64,000 bases of DNA, from NCBI RefSeq assembly GCF_011516655.1, contig NZ_WOSV01000001.1:1-64000 (forward strand). Direction: 5' to 3'. This DNA comes from Acetobacter thailandicus. GTDB taxonomy: Bacteria > Pseudomonadota > Alphaproteobacteria > Acetobacterales > Acetobacteraceae. Position numbers and translations under genes: made by a program. Below are positions 45,864-55,582 of the stretch, one piece after another. Position 1 is the stretch's first letter, and the number at the start of each line of letters is the position of its first letter. The notes under the pieces were generated by a model. That model saw only the letters and a list, made by a program, of their open reading frames with translations. It was not told where the DNA came from and ran no database searches.

Positions 45864-47020
45864 CACTTATCACACCTGAAAGCAGCCAGTTTCTCTTCAT
45901 CAACCGTAATGCCGAGACCCGGAGCATCAAGCGGCAGAATAGAACCATTACTAACCTGCATAGGTTCTGTCAGAATATCATCATCGTAATAATGCCCGGC
46001 TACACGATATGGATGCCGCCCTGCCGGTCCGCTGATTGCAATAACAGCCCCGAGTGACACCGCAGGCCGTGCCAGCGCAAAATGAACGTTAGCTGCTGTA
46101 CCAATAGCTGATTCAATCGAGCCATTAACATCGCATGGTATCAGAGAAGCTTCGGCCACATCAGCAACTTTACAGGCACCACTTATACCACCTGCCTTAG
46201 CCAGATAAACTGAGATGCAGTCTGCTGCTCGTGTTGACACCACATCAAGCGCATCATTCACATCCCAGCAGCTCTCATCAGCGATAACAGGCACAGAAGA
46301 AGAGGCTGTCACCTCTGCCATATAACGCAGACCTTCTGAAGGCTGCTCAACCATGCTGACGCCAGCCTCAACCAGACGACGCACGGTCTCCATCGCAGAT
46401 TTTGCGTGACCATACCCCTGATTTGCATCAAGTCTGAGAGTTATATCGTCGCCCAGGCGCTTGCGCAGAACACCAATCAGGCGAATATCACGCGCTGCAT
46501 CTGTTCCGCCTTTGATCTGCAAACAAGAGACGCCATCATCTATTGCGGCAATAGCTTCTTCAAGCGCATCCTCTTCAGGCATCAGGCCGACCATATGTGC
46601 GACAGGCACGCTGTCACGCACCTGACCACCCAGCAATTTATAAACCGGAAGACCCGCACACTTACCCCAGGCATCATACAGCGCAATGCTGACAGCACAT
46701 TTGGCATAAACATTGCCTACTGCAACACGGTCCATAATCTGTGCCGCACGGGTTACAGCCGTTACGTCCTGCCCGATCAGAGCCGGTCCGATAACTGTGG
46801 TAACCATATTGATAACCGTGCCTATGGTTTCACCCCCATGACGGGCAAAATCCCCTCCCCAGTCCGGCAAAGGAGTAGCTTCACCATAACCTGTCACACC
46901 ATTTTCTGTCGTGATACGCACAGCAACAAAGTTACCAAGCTGACCAAGCATACCAGCCCAGCGAAAGTCACGCCGTGACGGCAGAGAAAACGGAAAAGCC
47001 TCAACAGAAATAATCTTCAC
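45863..47020 (-). CDS. Enolase-superfamily (mandelate racemase/muconate-lactonising) enzyme
   Basis: This 385-residue protein has the N-terminal capping domain and a barrel with metal ligands in LRLDANQGY, MVEQPSEG and VIADESCWD. The usual KxK acid/base pair reads QIK (first Lys is Gln) near residue 167, and the later Lys-bearing strand is SVYLAKAGG. It probably catalyses racemisation, cycloisomerisation or a dehydration of a carboxylate. It starts at a GTG with GGAG 8 bases upstream. It lies 67 bp after the MFS gene and heads the hyuA-hyuB-P450-SDR-GGT string. Confidence 0.88.
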   Translation of the reverse strand: MKIISVEAFPFSLPSRRDFRWAGMLGQLGNFVAVRITTENGVTGYGEATPLPDWGGDFARHGGETIGTVINMVTTVIGPALIGQDVTAVTRAAQIMDRVAVGNVYAKCAVSIALYDAWGKCAGLPVYKLLGGQVRDSVPVAHMVGLMPEEDALEEAIAAIDDGVSCLQIKGGTDAARDIRLIGVLRKRLGDDITLRLDANQGYGHAKSAMETVRRLVEAGVSMVEQPSEGLRYMAEVTASSSVPVIADESCWDVNDALDVVSTRAADCISVYLAKAGGISGACKVADVAEASLIPCDVNGSIESAIGTAANVHFALARPAVSLGAVIAISGPAGRHPYRVAGHYYDDDILTEPMQVSNGSILPLDAPGLGITVDEEKLAAFRCDK

Positions 47021-47087
47021 AGTATCATCTCCATAATCACAGACTGATTAAAAAATATACAGTTCTGCAATCATAATTTTATACAGA

Positions 47088-48281
47088 TCATGCACTGACA
47101 GAAGTTTTGCGGTAAGGCACCAGACAGGCGGCTACCAGCAATACACAACAGGAAAGCCCCCAGAAAGAAGACCACTGTGTCAGCGCGAGATAAACGGGAG
47201 GAGCAGCCAGGCAGATAAGTGACGTCAGCTGCCCGACAAGGCCTGAGACAACACCAATATCTTCCTGTCTGCTAACGAATGTCGGCAACTGCGCCATTGT
47301 GCCCCCTGCCATGCCACCAAAAGCCAGCAACCAGCAGATGAGCGCAACGAGCGCCCAGCCAAAACCACCGCCTGGAAAAAACAAAACAAACAAAGCGGCC
47401 AGGCCCAGGCAAACAAGCGAACGATACATTATTCTGTAATGCACCTGCTTGGTCAGAATATAACCGGTAACAAAGCCACCGAGCATCATGGCAAAAATTT
47501 TTGCTGCTGCTATGCCACTGTTAGACATACCCACCTCAACCCCGTAAGCACGAGCGAGGTAAGAGGGGGTAACAACACTAACGCCATAAGCAACCGCATT
47601 AGGTAAAGCGAGCGAAAAACCAAGACGTATAATAGCTTTGTCTTTAAACAATAAAGCCAGGCCACCATTACCAGTATTGACATTTACCTGTTCTTTGCGA
47701 CGCGGCAGCTGCATAACAAAACAGGTGAGTGCTGCAAAAATAGCCGCATGCCACAAAAAAACATGCTGCCAGACACCACCGATGGTAAATGGCACGGCCA
47801 GCAACAAGCCGAAAGCATAACCAACAGGCCCATATGTAGACCAGAAAGACAGGGCGCGTGTACGGGCGTCGCCTTCAAGCCAGGACACAAGAGCCGATGG
47901 GCATGTCACGGTCAGGGCACCAAAAGACGCCCCTGACAAACACATACCAAAATAAACAAGTAACCAGCTATGAGCCTGACTTAAACAGACATCGCCTGCG
48001 ATCGCGAGCAAGCCTGCCAGCACCATACCTGAACGAATACCAATACGATCAACCAGGCGCCCTATAGGTACGCACGCCAGAGCAGAGGGTAAAGAAAAAA
48101 GCGAAATTGCAAAACCAGCCTGTGGCGCTGCAATTGAAAGATCGTGGATAACATGAGGCAGAAATGAAACAAAAACACCAATGCTGGACATTGAAGCCAC
48201 GATCATCGCGTAGCAAAAAAGCAAAAGCCAGAGCGCTGAAGTGTTGCCAAGAAACGGGCTGACATTAACAGGTTCTTTCAT
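47088..48281 (-). CDS. MFS transporter
   Basis: This 397-residue protein has 12 predicted hydrophobic segments and the loop PIGRLVDRIGIRSGM between TM2 and TM3. It resembles the CynX/NimT or general organic-anion carriers. The ATG follows GGAGGAG. It lies 1 base after the esterase gene stop and probably moves the substrate, or an esterase product, across the inner membrane. Confidence 0.88.
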   Translation of the reverse strand: MKEPVNVSPFLGNTSALWLLLFCYAMIVASMSSIGVFVSFLPHVIHDLSIAAPQAGFAISLFSLPSALACVPIGRLVDRIGIRSGMVLAGLLAIAGDVCLSQAHSWLLVYFGMCLSGASFGALTVTCPSALVSWLEGDARTRALSFWSTYGPVGYAFGLLLAVPFTIGGVWQHVFLWHAAIFAALTCFVMQLPRRKEQVNVNTGNGGLALLFKDKAIIRLGFSLALPNAVAYGVSVVTPSYLARAYGVEVGMSNSGIAAAKIFAMMLGGFVTGYILTKQVHYRIMYRSLVCLGLAALFVLFFPGGGFGWALVALICWLLAFGGMAGGTMAQLPTFVSRQEDIGVVSGLVGQLTSLICLAAPPVYLALTQWSSFWGLSCCVLLVAACLVPYRKTSVSA

Positions 48282-48282
48282 A

Positions 48283-49878
48283 TCACCCCTCCTCCTCCAG
48301 TACGCGGTTGTTCATTGCCTGCCCCAGCAAAACAAGACGATCATAATGATCGATGTTGCTTAACCCCTGCGCGTGGGCATCCAGGCTAAAAAGCAGACGC
48401 TTTGCAGGCTGATAAACAGGCCAGTGTGTTAAACTACTGCCGTTAGGCGAGCCTGTTTTTGCAAAATTGAGCCAGTAGCCAGAGACAACCTGCATCAGAT
48501 GTTCCTGTTCTGAGCGACGGACGGGATCTTCATACTGATGTGTTTTAAGTACAAACCCTATTTCAGCACCATGAAAAGCACCTGCATCTGCCGGCTGACC
48601 TGGTGCCGGGCGTGGGTTAACTGGTTTTGTATGCGCATAATCAAAGCGATAGGCATAGCTGGGCACATGCCGCGACATCACCTGTGACAATACGATGGTA
48701 TTCCAGTTAAACACGACATCACCAAATATCTGATGTCCCATAGCCGCAGGCGTCTTATACCCTTCCTGACGCAAAACCTGCAGCAGTGGATCACGCTGCT
48801 GACCATAAAAATCTGATACAGCAGACTGGAGCCCGGTTTGTGTGCCGCCACCCATTGGTGGAAAAAGGCTGCCTTCATCATGGTTATGCCCGGCCATAAC
48901 CGGCACCCGGGCACAGTCACCTTCTGCCATCATGCTGTAAGGCGAGCGTGGAACAAGCCAGCCATCAACAGCAGGATAAAACAGCCAGTTAAAACCATAC
49001 GACTTGATAAGATCTTTTGCCGGAATGCGGCGTAATGCCTCGAGCGATGGCGCTTTAAGGCTCTGAGCATAAGCCGCCCCCACCTGCTCCATCTGCTTTG
49101 TGTTACCAAGCAGAATATAAGAACTGGGTTTACCAAGTGGTGCGCCACTTTGCGCAACGGCCCGATGAAACAGACCACGTGAAGCCGGCATAACAAGATG
49201 ATAGGCAACACTAAAGGCACCAGCTGACTGGCCAAAAATCGTGACATTATCAGGGTCACCGCCAAACCGGGCAATATTGTCACGAACCCACTGAAGGGCA
49301 GCAACCTGGTCCATCAGCCCATAGTTACCTGACACACCATGAGGAGATTCCTGCGCCAGCTCCGGATGAGCAAAGCTACCTAAGATCCCTACACGGTAGT
49401 TAACAGAGACAAAAACAACACCATCAGCAGCCAGGCGCGCACCATCATATTTTGGGTCCTGCGACGCCCCCATGATAAAGGCACCGCCATAAATCCAGAC
49501 CATAACCGGGCGTAAACGCCCGTCTGATGGAGGGGCCCATACATTAAGATTCAGGCAATCCTCATCCATATGCGACGGAGTGAAGCTTTCCATTGGCCCG
49601 GACGGTGCCCAGGGACTGCCACCAAACTGTGTGCACGACCTGACACCTGCCCAGGGTGTAACAGGTTGCGGTGGTTTCCAGCGTAAATTGCCCACAGGAG
49701 GCGCTGCATACGGAATACCAAGCCAGGCGGTTACTCCCGGTTGCATCGTGGCACAACCAGAAACCTGCCCGGCCGTCGTTTGACGCACCGGAGCCGGAGC
49801 TGCAGCACCCAGGCCACCGGCGAGACAGGCACCTCCCGCCAGCAGAAACGTTCTGCGACCGAAACCATATTCCGTCAT
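48283..49878 (-). CDS. Exported type-B carboxylesterase
   Basis: This protein of about 531 residues has a Tat-like signal (GRRTFLLAGGACLAGG) and a carboxylesterase/lipase domain. The nucleophile elbow is FGQSAGAFS (Ser near residue 217), with EDCLNLNVW and the catalytic His region AFHGAEIGFV. It would hydrolyse ester-linked substrates in the periplasm before uptake by the neighbouring carrier. I chose ATG 49878, which has AGGAG 7 bases upstream; a GTG two codons earlier is closer than usual. Confidence 0.88.
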   Translation of the reverse strand: MTEYGFGRRTFLLAGGACLAGGLGAAAPAPVRQTTAGQVSGCATMQPGVTAWLGIPYAAPPVGNLRWKPPQPVTPWAGVRSCTQFGGSPWAPSGPMESFTPSHMDEDCLNLNVWAPPSDGRLRPVMVWIYGGAFIMGASQDPKYDGARLAADGVVFVSVNYRVGILGSFAHPELAQESPHGVSGNYGLMDQVAALQWVRDNIARFGGDPDNVTIFGQSAGAFSVAYHLVMPASRGLFHRAVAQSGAPLGKPSSYILLGNTKQMEQVGAAYAQSLKAPSLEALRRIPAKDLIKSYGFNWLFYPAVDGWLVPRSPYSMMAEGDCARVPVMAGHNHDEGSLFPPMGGGTQTGLQSAVSDFYGQQRDPLLQVLRQEGYKTPAAMGHQIFGDVVFNWNTIVLSQVMSRHVPSYAYRFDYAHTKPVNPRPAPGQPADAGAFHGAEIGFVLKTHQYEDPVRRSEQEHLMQVVSGYWLNFAKTGSPNGSSLTHWPVYQPAKRLLFSLDAHAQGLSNIDHYDRLVLLGQAMNNRVLEEEG

Positions 49879-49902
49879 GTGCACTCTCCTGCGTATCAGA
49901 TA

Positions 49903-52314
49903 TCAGAAACCTGCTGATACCGTTGCCATGGCCATAAACGGTGTAGAAACGTAATAAGACGGTGTGCCACTTTTTGCGACAGTGCCACCATTGACGCCTT
50001 TTGTTGCCACAGCATTAGACTGGACGCTATAGACCCCGGAAAGATAGTGGTTATTAGCAAGATTAACGATATTTAAGCGAATTTCAGGATGCTTGAGAAA
50101 TCCGATATTATGCATACGATACCCTGCTGTCAGATCAGCCTGCACATAGGATGGTATGGATTCATCATTCATAAATGTTGAATACTGCTTACCAACCCAT
50201 TTAATACCAGCATTGCCGAACCATGTACCATCATCATAATCAAGGCCAAAGCCAAGCTGATATTTTGGTGCCATAACAGCATTTTTACCTTTTGTTGGCA
50301 GTGCATTATTCCCGACATAAAGGTTGTTATCAATTTTAGCATCGAGATATTCAGCTGACATATAAGGGCGGAAATGATGAATAGGTGCTGTGCCAAGCTC
50401 AAAATCTACACCACGCGCATGCTGTCCACCACCATTCAGCTGAGATGGAATTTGCTGGTTACCACGGTAAATCATTGTACTGACAAGGCGATTGGTCATA
50501 TTATAATTAAAGAATGCAATACGGGCCATTACCTTATCTGAGGTATAACGATACCCTATTTCTTCAGAAATCGTATATTCAGGCTTAAGGTTGAGGTTAG
50601 CTGCGCCGGTTACAGCACCATTATAGGTACTTTCATACATTGCATTGGTCGTAGGAAGACGAAAGGCCGTGCTACCATTAATGTAAAACTGATGATGTGA
50701 ATTAATAGTATAAGTCATACCAACATTTGGAAGAGGCTCAGCCGTATTAACACCCATATGATAAGGAGTACCAGGAAGTGAGTTTGTCCCCTGGCGGTTA
50801 ACCATTGCCTCACGAAAGCCTGCTGTAATTTTCAGCTTATCATGAAATAATGAGAGTGTATCAGCAATATATAATACATTAGTCGTAATATATGAATGAG
50901 ACGCCATCAGATAATACGGACTGCCATCAGCCTGCCTGTAATAGTGGCTGTCACCCCATGGATTCATTGGCGAACCATTTGCTTTTACACGACCATACTG
51001 TGAAAAAAGATTATCATTTTCATATTGAAACCAGTAACCAAACGTCAGAGTGTTATGCCGTGTGGCATAAGCCATGTTTGTATTAAACCCGGAGCGTGAT
51101 GTTTGCTCGATATAAGGTTCATACACCATTGATGAACCACCAATTTTTCCATCGCCGTTCAGGTCAACCTGGTATTTATTCAAACCACTGTAAACAGCAT
51201 CTTCTGATACAACACCCCCAAAGCCGGTTGTGCCATAGTTATAATATGTATAAGGCGTAAAATTGAACGTCAGCTGATCTGTGAGCTTCAGTTTTGTCGG
51301 CGCAGAAACAAGGAGTGCTTCATAGGGGTTCTGGTGAAGCTTGTAATATTTTGAATTTGTACCATTGTCATAGTCTTTAGTATAATTATATCCAGGCCCT
51401 GCTTTAAACTGTGCGGCCGTAGGATAATTATAGTTAGAAATATTAAAGTTACCGTAAGTGATTGTCAGCTTTGTATTGCTTTGTTTTCCCCAGTCTTTAA
51501 CAACACCAACGTCAACATGTGTTTTTGAATCATGACCGGCACCACGCGTATGATCTGCCTCTGTCTGCGACACAGAAACAAACATACGGATTCCCGAACG
51601 CCCAAGGTCACCGCTATCTACACGCATAAACCCACGCGCCATGTTATATGACCCACCGGTTGCATCGGCCATCACATGAAAATTATGTGAAGGGTTACGT
51701 GTAAACAATGTCATCACACCGCCGGATGCGTTGACTGTTGGGGTTGTCACATCGGGAGAACCCTGCTCCAGACTTATTTTTTCAAGATTTTCAGTATCAG
51801 CCCACTCAGAGGGGTTAACAATACTGTTATATGACCCCGTAACCGGAATACCTTCATAAACAAAGCCCATCTGTGAAGCATCAAGCCCACGGACTGAGAA
51901 ACCACCACCACCAAACTGCATACCAAATGGATCAGATGAAGCCGCATTAGCACCAGGTGTCAGCTTCATCAGCTGAAAAGCAGACTGAGTAGGCGACTGT
52001 TTAGCAATAAAATCCCGCGTCACAGTACTGACAGACTTATCGCCTGTTTCTTTGGTCATCAGACCACCGCCAAACTGCTGACCAGTTACCCCACTTGCCG
52101 AAATACCCCCTGAACCATGTACTTCAAGATACTCGTTATTGCGACTTCCTATTTCTTTTCGAGGAACTTTTTTATTCTGATCAACCGGCACCTGTATTTT
52201 TTTACGCGGGCTAACCGTTTTATGCGTAACCGCTGCATGTGCCTTTTCGGCTGCAACGTGCGTTACCAGAGAAACACAACTAACCAACAAAACGAACTTT
52301 CTACTGTAACGCAT
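49903..52314 (-). CDS. TonB-dependent receptor of the catabolic locus
   Basis: This receptor of about 803 residues has a signal peptide (cleaved near KAHAA), a plug (about 70-190, with SAFQLMKLTPGANAASSDPFG and RGLDASQMGF) and a barrel ending in MATVSAGF with the terminal Phe. The plug start differs from siderophore receptors and fits substrate-specific receptors. No Fur-like box is visible; a very AT-rich 190 bp precedes it. It is the outermost gene of the minus-strand arm, so the substrate is probably large or scarce. I chose ATG 52314, which follows GGAAGGG. Confidence 0.88.
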   Translation of the reverse strand: MRYSRKFVLLVSCVSLVTHVAAEKAHAAVTHKTVSPRKKIQVPVDQNKKVPRKEIGSRNNEYLEVHGSGGISASGVTGQQFGGGLMTKETGDKSVSTVTRDFIAKQSPTQSAFQLMKLTPGANAASSDPFGMQFGGGGFSVRGLDASQMGFVYEGIPVTGSYNSIVNPSEWADTENLEKISLEQGSPDVTTPTVNASGGVMTLFTRNPSHNFHVMADATGGSYNMARGFMRVDSGDLGRSGIRMFVSVSQTEADHTRGAGHDSKTHVDVGVVKDWGKQSNTKLTITYGNFNISNYNYPTAAQFKAGPGYNYTKDYDNGTNSKYYKLHQNPYEALLVSAPTKLKLTDQLTFNFTPYTYYNYGTTGFGGVVSEDAVYSGLNKYQVDLNGDGKIGGSSMVYEPYIEQTSRSGFNTNMAYATRHNTLTFGYWFQYENDNLFSQYGRVKANGSPMNPWGDSHYYRQADGSPYYLMASHSYITTNVLYIADTLSLFHDKLKITAGFREAMVNRQGTNSLPGTPYHMGVNTAEPLPNVGMTYTINSHHQFYINGSTAFRLPTTNAMYESTYNGAVTGAANLNLKPEYTISEEIGYRYTSDKVMARIAFFNYNMTNRLVSTMIYRGNQQIPSQLNGGGQHARGVDFELGTAPIHHFRPYMSAEYLDAKIDNNLYVGNNALPTKGKNAVMAPKYQLGFGLDYDDGTWFGNAGIKWVGKQYSTFMNDESIPSYVQADLTAGYRMHNIGFLKHPEIRLNIVNLANNHYLSGVYSVQSNAVATKGVNGGTVAKSGTPSYYVSTPFMAMATVSAGF

Positions 52315-52509
52315 CACTGACCCTTCCCCCATGACAGAGTGAAAAACTCATCTCCTGACAAACACAAAAACCGCAATTTATTTTGAAAACGAAACAATTA
52401 ACGTTATCAAAAACAAATAAATAAAAAAACAAATATTCTATTTATTAAATTAAAAACAAAAAATAACGTAATATTAAATGAGAAAATTCAAGTATTAATT
52501 ACTTATACT

Positions 52510-53739
52510 TTATTTCCCAATAAGCCCCTTCAGATCGAACTGAACGTCACCTGCCTGCTGCATATCCGGGCTTATCTCAGCAGCCAGTAATCTTCGGGCA
52601 AGCATATGCAACGCAGGCTGATTTATAGTTTCAACTGCCCCAAGTCGACCATTGCTATAAAAATGAAAAAGCGCATATTTTCCTGAAGATTTTTCTCCTC
52701 TCACAACGCAGGTCATACCATCCTCTATGATACCTGCCGTCTGAAATTTTACTCCAAGCTGATCAGACCAGAACCACGGCACAGCAGCATATTCTTTCGC
52801 CTCGCCGACAATAACTGAAGCCGCAACCCGCGCCTGATCCATCGCATTTTGCACACATTCTAATCTTAATGTCTGAGCATGGTGTGCGACAGGAAACCTG
52901 CTGCAATCACCAATTGCGAATATAAATTCGTCGGAAGTTTTACAGAATTTATCAACAACAATACCATCCTGGCACGCTAAGCCCGCTTCACCCGCCAGTG
53001 TCTGTTCTGGCACAATACCTGTGCCCAGAATAACCATTTCTGCATTAATGACAGTATCATCATGCAACACGACATCTATTGTTGTTTTATGTCCTGCATT
53101 AATGGCTTTTACCGGACATGACAAATGGAGAAAATTGCCTGCTTTTTTATGTAGCTCTGCAACATATTCAGACAACTCTGCTGAAGCGGCACGGCGCAAA
53201 AGACGTGGCGCCATTTCAACAATATGCACCTCTTTTTTAAAGTGCGTTCGTAATGTTGCGGCAAGCTCAAGCCCGACATAACCGCCGCCAATAACAACCA
53301 CTGCACCAGAAAGAGAAGCTGCTCTTCTGGCTATATTCGAGGCATCCTGCACGGTACGCAACGTATAAACGTGCTCTGGTAAATCAGCTCCATGCCATGG
53401 CCTGGGTTTGCTCCCTGTCGCCAGAACAAGATAATTGTAAGAAACTATCTTACCATTACTCAGCACAACATTTTTCTGCCCGGGGTTTACTGCTGTTACC
53501 TTTACTCCTGTCAGAAGATCAATGTTATCCTCCTGATAAAAAGACGCGCTTTTTAAAGGAAGGGAATCTGCACTGACAGCACCGGTCATATACCCTTTTG
53601 ACAAAGGCGGACGATGACAGGGTATACCTTCTTCTTCACTGACAAGAAGAATACGATCAGTATAACCTGCTTCCCTCAGGGCAGCTGCACAGGTTACCCC
53701 TGCATGCGATGCACCAATAATGACCGTCCCCGCCGACAT
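52510..53739 (-). CDS. Ferredoxin reductase (FAD-dependent, P450-type)
   Basis: This 409-residue pyridine-nucleotide-disulphide-type flavoprotein has the FAD motif VIIGASHAGVTCAAAL, the NAD motif VVVIGGGYVGLELA, RPPLSKGYM and a second FAD motif FAIGDCSRFP. It matches putidaredoxin- and rhodocoxin-reductase-like proteins. It overlaps the ferredoxin stop, and it should supply electrons to the P450 encoded 11 kb away and possibly to the Rieske oxygenase. Confidence 0.92.
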   Translation of the reverse strand: MSAGTVIIGASHAGVTCAAALREAGYTDRILLVSEEEGIPCHRPPLSKGYMTGAVSADSLPLKSASFYQEDNIDLLTGVKVTAVNPGQKNVVLSNGKIVSYNYLVLATGSKPRPWHGADLPEHVYTLRTVQDASNIARRAASLSGAVVVIGGGYVGLELAATLRTHFKKEVHIVEMAPRLLRRAASAELSEYVAELHKKAGNFLHLSCPVKAINAGHKTTIDVVLHDDTVINAEMVILGTGIVPEQTLAGEAGLACQDGIVVDKFCKTSDEFIFAIGDCSRFPVAHHAQTLRLECVQNAMDQARVAASVIVGEAKEYAAVPWFWSDQLGVKFQTAGIIEDGMTCVVRGEKSSGKYALFHFYSNGRLGAVETINQPALHMLARRLLAAEISPDMQQAGDVQFDLKGLIGK

Positions 53740-54062
53740 CAGAACTGCCTGTCGGGCACTTCTATGCCCATACCATCCATACTGTCATCAACCATGACCT
53801 GACAGGCCAGACGGCTGTTGGGGCGGCGTTCAGCTGCAACGCCTTCAAGCATTTCAGATTCTTCGTCTGTCAGGTCCGGCAAACGATCAGAGTAACTCTC
53901 ATCAATATAAACATGGCAGGTCGCACAGGCGCAGGCTCCGCCACATTCAGCGTCTATTCCACGAATATTTGCCTGAATGGCAAGCTGCATGACACTGACA
54001 CCACTTTTGGCATCCACTTTACGAACGCTTCCATCACGCTGGTGAAAAATCAGTTCTGGCAT
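53739..54062 (-). CDS. [2Fe-2S] ferredoxin (putidaredoxin type)
   Basis: This ferredoxin of about 107 residues has the adrenodoxin/putidaredoxin cluster motif ECGGACACATCHVY and the fourth Cys in RLACQVMV. It transfers electrons from the neighbouring reductase. I chose ATG 54062 (MPELIFHQ), where family members begin; the frame is open five codons upstream. It is the first gene of the minus-strand arm and is divergent from the Rieske gene. Confidence 0.92.
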   Translation of the reverse strand: MPELIFHQRDGSVRKVDAKSGVSVMQLAIQANIRGIDAECGGACACATCHVYIDESYSDRLPDLTDEESEMLEGVAAERRPNSRLACQVMVDDSMDGMGIEVPDRQF

Positions 54063-54077
54063 ACTCAGGTGTTCCAT

Positions 54078-54247
54078 AACGTGAAAACAACAGTAACGCG
54101 ATAACCCCGATGAGACTCAGTTCGTCGCGATATCAAAACAAACTTGCATCCTTTCCGTATTTCTTGCAAGCATAATGTTCGTATAAAAAAAATATGTTCA
54201 CATAGAAAACATTTCATTTTACTCATCAGCCACAGGAGAACGTCCAC
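54078..54247. promoter_or_regulatory. Divergent promoter region of the P450/Rieske locus with IclR-like operator 2
   Basis: GTTCGTATA (54177-54185) and GTTCACATA (54196-54204) are direct repeats 19 bp apart, the same half-sites and spacing as at 30202-30229. The 12-mer ATATGTTCACAT (54192-54203) also occurs before the FdrA operon. An AT-rich stretch between and after them could hold promoters for both directions. Confidence 0.6.
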
Positions 54248-55570
54248 ATGATGAGCGCAGAACAAAATGCAAGGATCACGCGTATCACGGCAGATCAGCC
54301 GGCAGGCAAGCTGTTACGCCAGTACTGGCAGCCTGTAGCCCTTTCAGTCGAGCTTGACGGTCCGCGTCCTATCCGCCCCGTCGAACTGCTGGGGCAGCAT
54401 TTTGTCATTTTTCGTGACGAGAGCGGCACGCTGGGCATGCTTGACCGCGACTGCCCGCACCGCAATGCTGACCTGGCGTTTGGTCGCCTTGAGGATGGCG
54501 GGCTACGCTGCCCGTTTCATGGCTGGCTTTTCGATGTTAACGGGGACTGCCTCCAGACTCCGGCGGAGCCAAAAGGCAGCACCCTCTGCAAACGCATTAA
54601 GCAAAAATCCTATCCGGTTATTGAAAAAAGCGGGATTATTTTTGCTTTTCCTGGTGAAGGTGAGCCTCCGGCTTTTCCTGATCTTGACTGTTTTATTGCC
54701 CCTGACAACTATGTTTTTGCATTTAAGGGGCTGATGGAATGCAACTGGCTTCAGGCACTTGAAGTCGGTATTGACCCGGCTCATGCCAGCTTTCTGCATC
54801 GTTTTTTTGAAGATGATGAAGCCGAATCTTCTTACGGGCGTCAGTTTCGTGCAACATCTGCCAACAGCACAATGCCCATGACCCGCGTTCTGCGTGAGTT
54901 TGACTGCCCCGATATTACAGTCGACACAACCGACTATGGCCTGCAGCTTATTGCCACACGCGCTATGAGCGAAGAGAACACACATGTGCGCGTCACAAAT
55001 GTTCTGTTCCCACAGGCTTTCGTTATTCCGCTCTCAGGCGAAATGACCATAACTCAGTGGCATGTACCTGTTAATGATACCAGCTGTTACTGGTATGCTA
55101 TTTTCACCAGCTTCTCAGAGCCGGTCGATAAAGACCATATGCGTGAGCAGCGCCTGAAGCTTTATACGCTGCCGGACTACCGCCCGCGTGTAGGGCGCGC
55201 CAACGACTATGGCTTTGATCCTGGCGAACAGGCCAGCAAAACCTACACCGGTATGGGAGATGATATTAACGTACACGATCAGTGGGCCGTAGAATCACAG
55301 GGGCCGATACAGGACCGTACCCGTGAACATCTGGGTCAGACGGATAAAGGAATTATCGCCTACCGTCGCATGCTTAATCAAGCCATTGATCAGGTCGAGC
55401 GCGGTGAAAAACCACTGATGGTACTAAATACCACTCAGGCAGCAGCCATACAGGGCCCTGCAACGATGGATGGCGTAGGCCCCGCCAGCAACACAGAGGA
55501 CTACTGGAAAGACGTTGATGCCCGCCGCCGGTCTGCGGCTCCATGGCGCCAGGCCGCCGTTCAGATATAA
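54248..55570 (+). CDS. Rieske non-heme iron oxygenase, alpha subunit
   Basis: This 440-residue protein has the Rieske cluster motif in CPHRNADLAFG (about residue 67) and CPFHGW (about 88), and the mononuclear iron motif DPAHASFLH (about 176-184). It resembles the phthalate 4,5-dioxygenase/vanillate-demethylase-like group, which works without a beta subunit and with a separate reductase. None is adjacent except the ferredoxin and reductase on the other strand. It should hydroxylate or demethylate an aromatic or N-heterocyclic substrate. ATG follows AGGAG. Confidence 0.92.
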   Translation: MMSAEQNARITRITADQPAGKLLRQYWQPVALSVELDGPRPIRPVELLGQHFVIFRDESGTLGMLDRDCPHRNADLAFGRLEDGGLRCPFHGWLFDVNGDCLQTPAEPKGSTLCKRIKQKSYPVIEKSGIIFAFPGEGEPPAFPDLDCFIAPDNYVFAFKGLMECNWLQALEVGIDPAHASFLHRFFEDDEAESSYGRQFRATSANSTMPMTRVLREFDCPDITVDTTDYGLQLIATRAMSEENTHVRVTNVLFPQAFVIPLSGEMTITQWHVPVNDTSCYWYAIFTSFSEPVDKDHMREQRLKLYTLPDYRPRVGRANDYGFDPGEQASKTYTGMGDDINVHDQWAVESQGPIQDRTREHLGQTDKGIIAYRRMLNQAIDQVERGEKPLMVLNTTQAAAIQGPATMDGVGPASNTEDYWKDVDARRRSAAPWRQAAVQI

Positions 55571-55582
55571 GGGGGTTCGACG

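Noticed and set aside
52333..52509. Possible Fur box before the second TonB receptor
   Set aside because: The region is AT-rich but has no convincing AATG/CATT symmetry; iron control is not supported.
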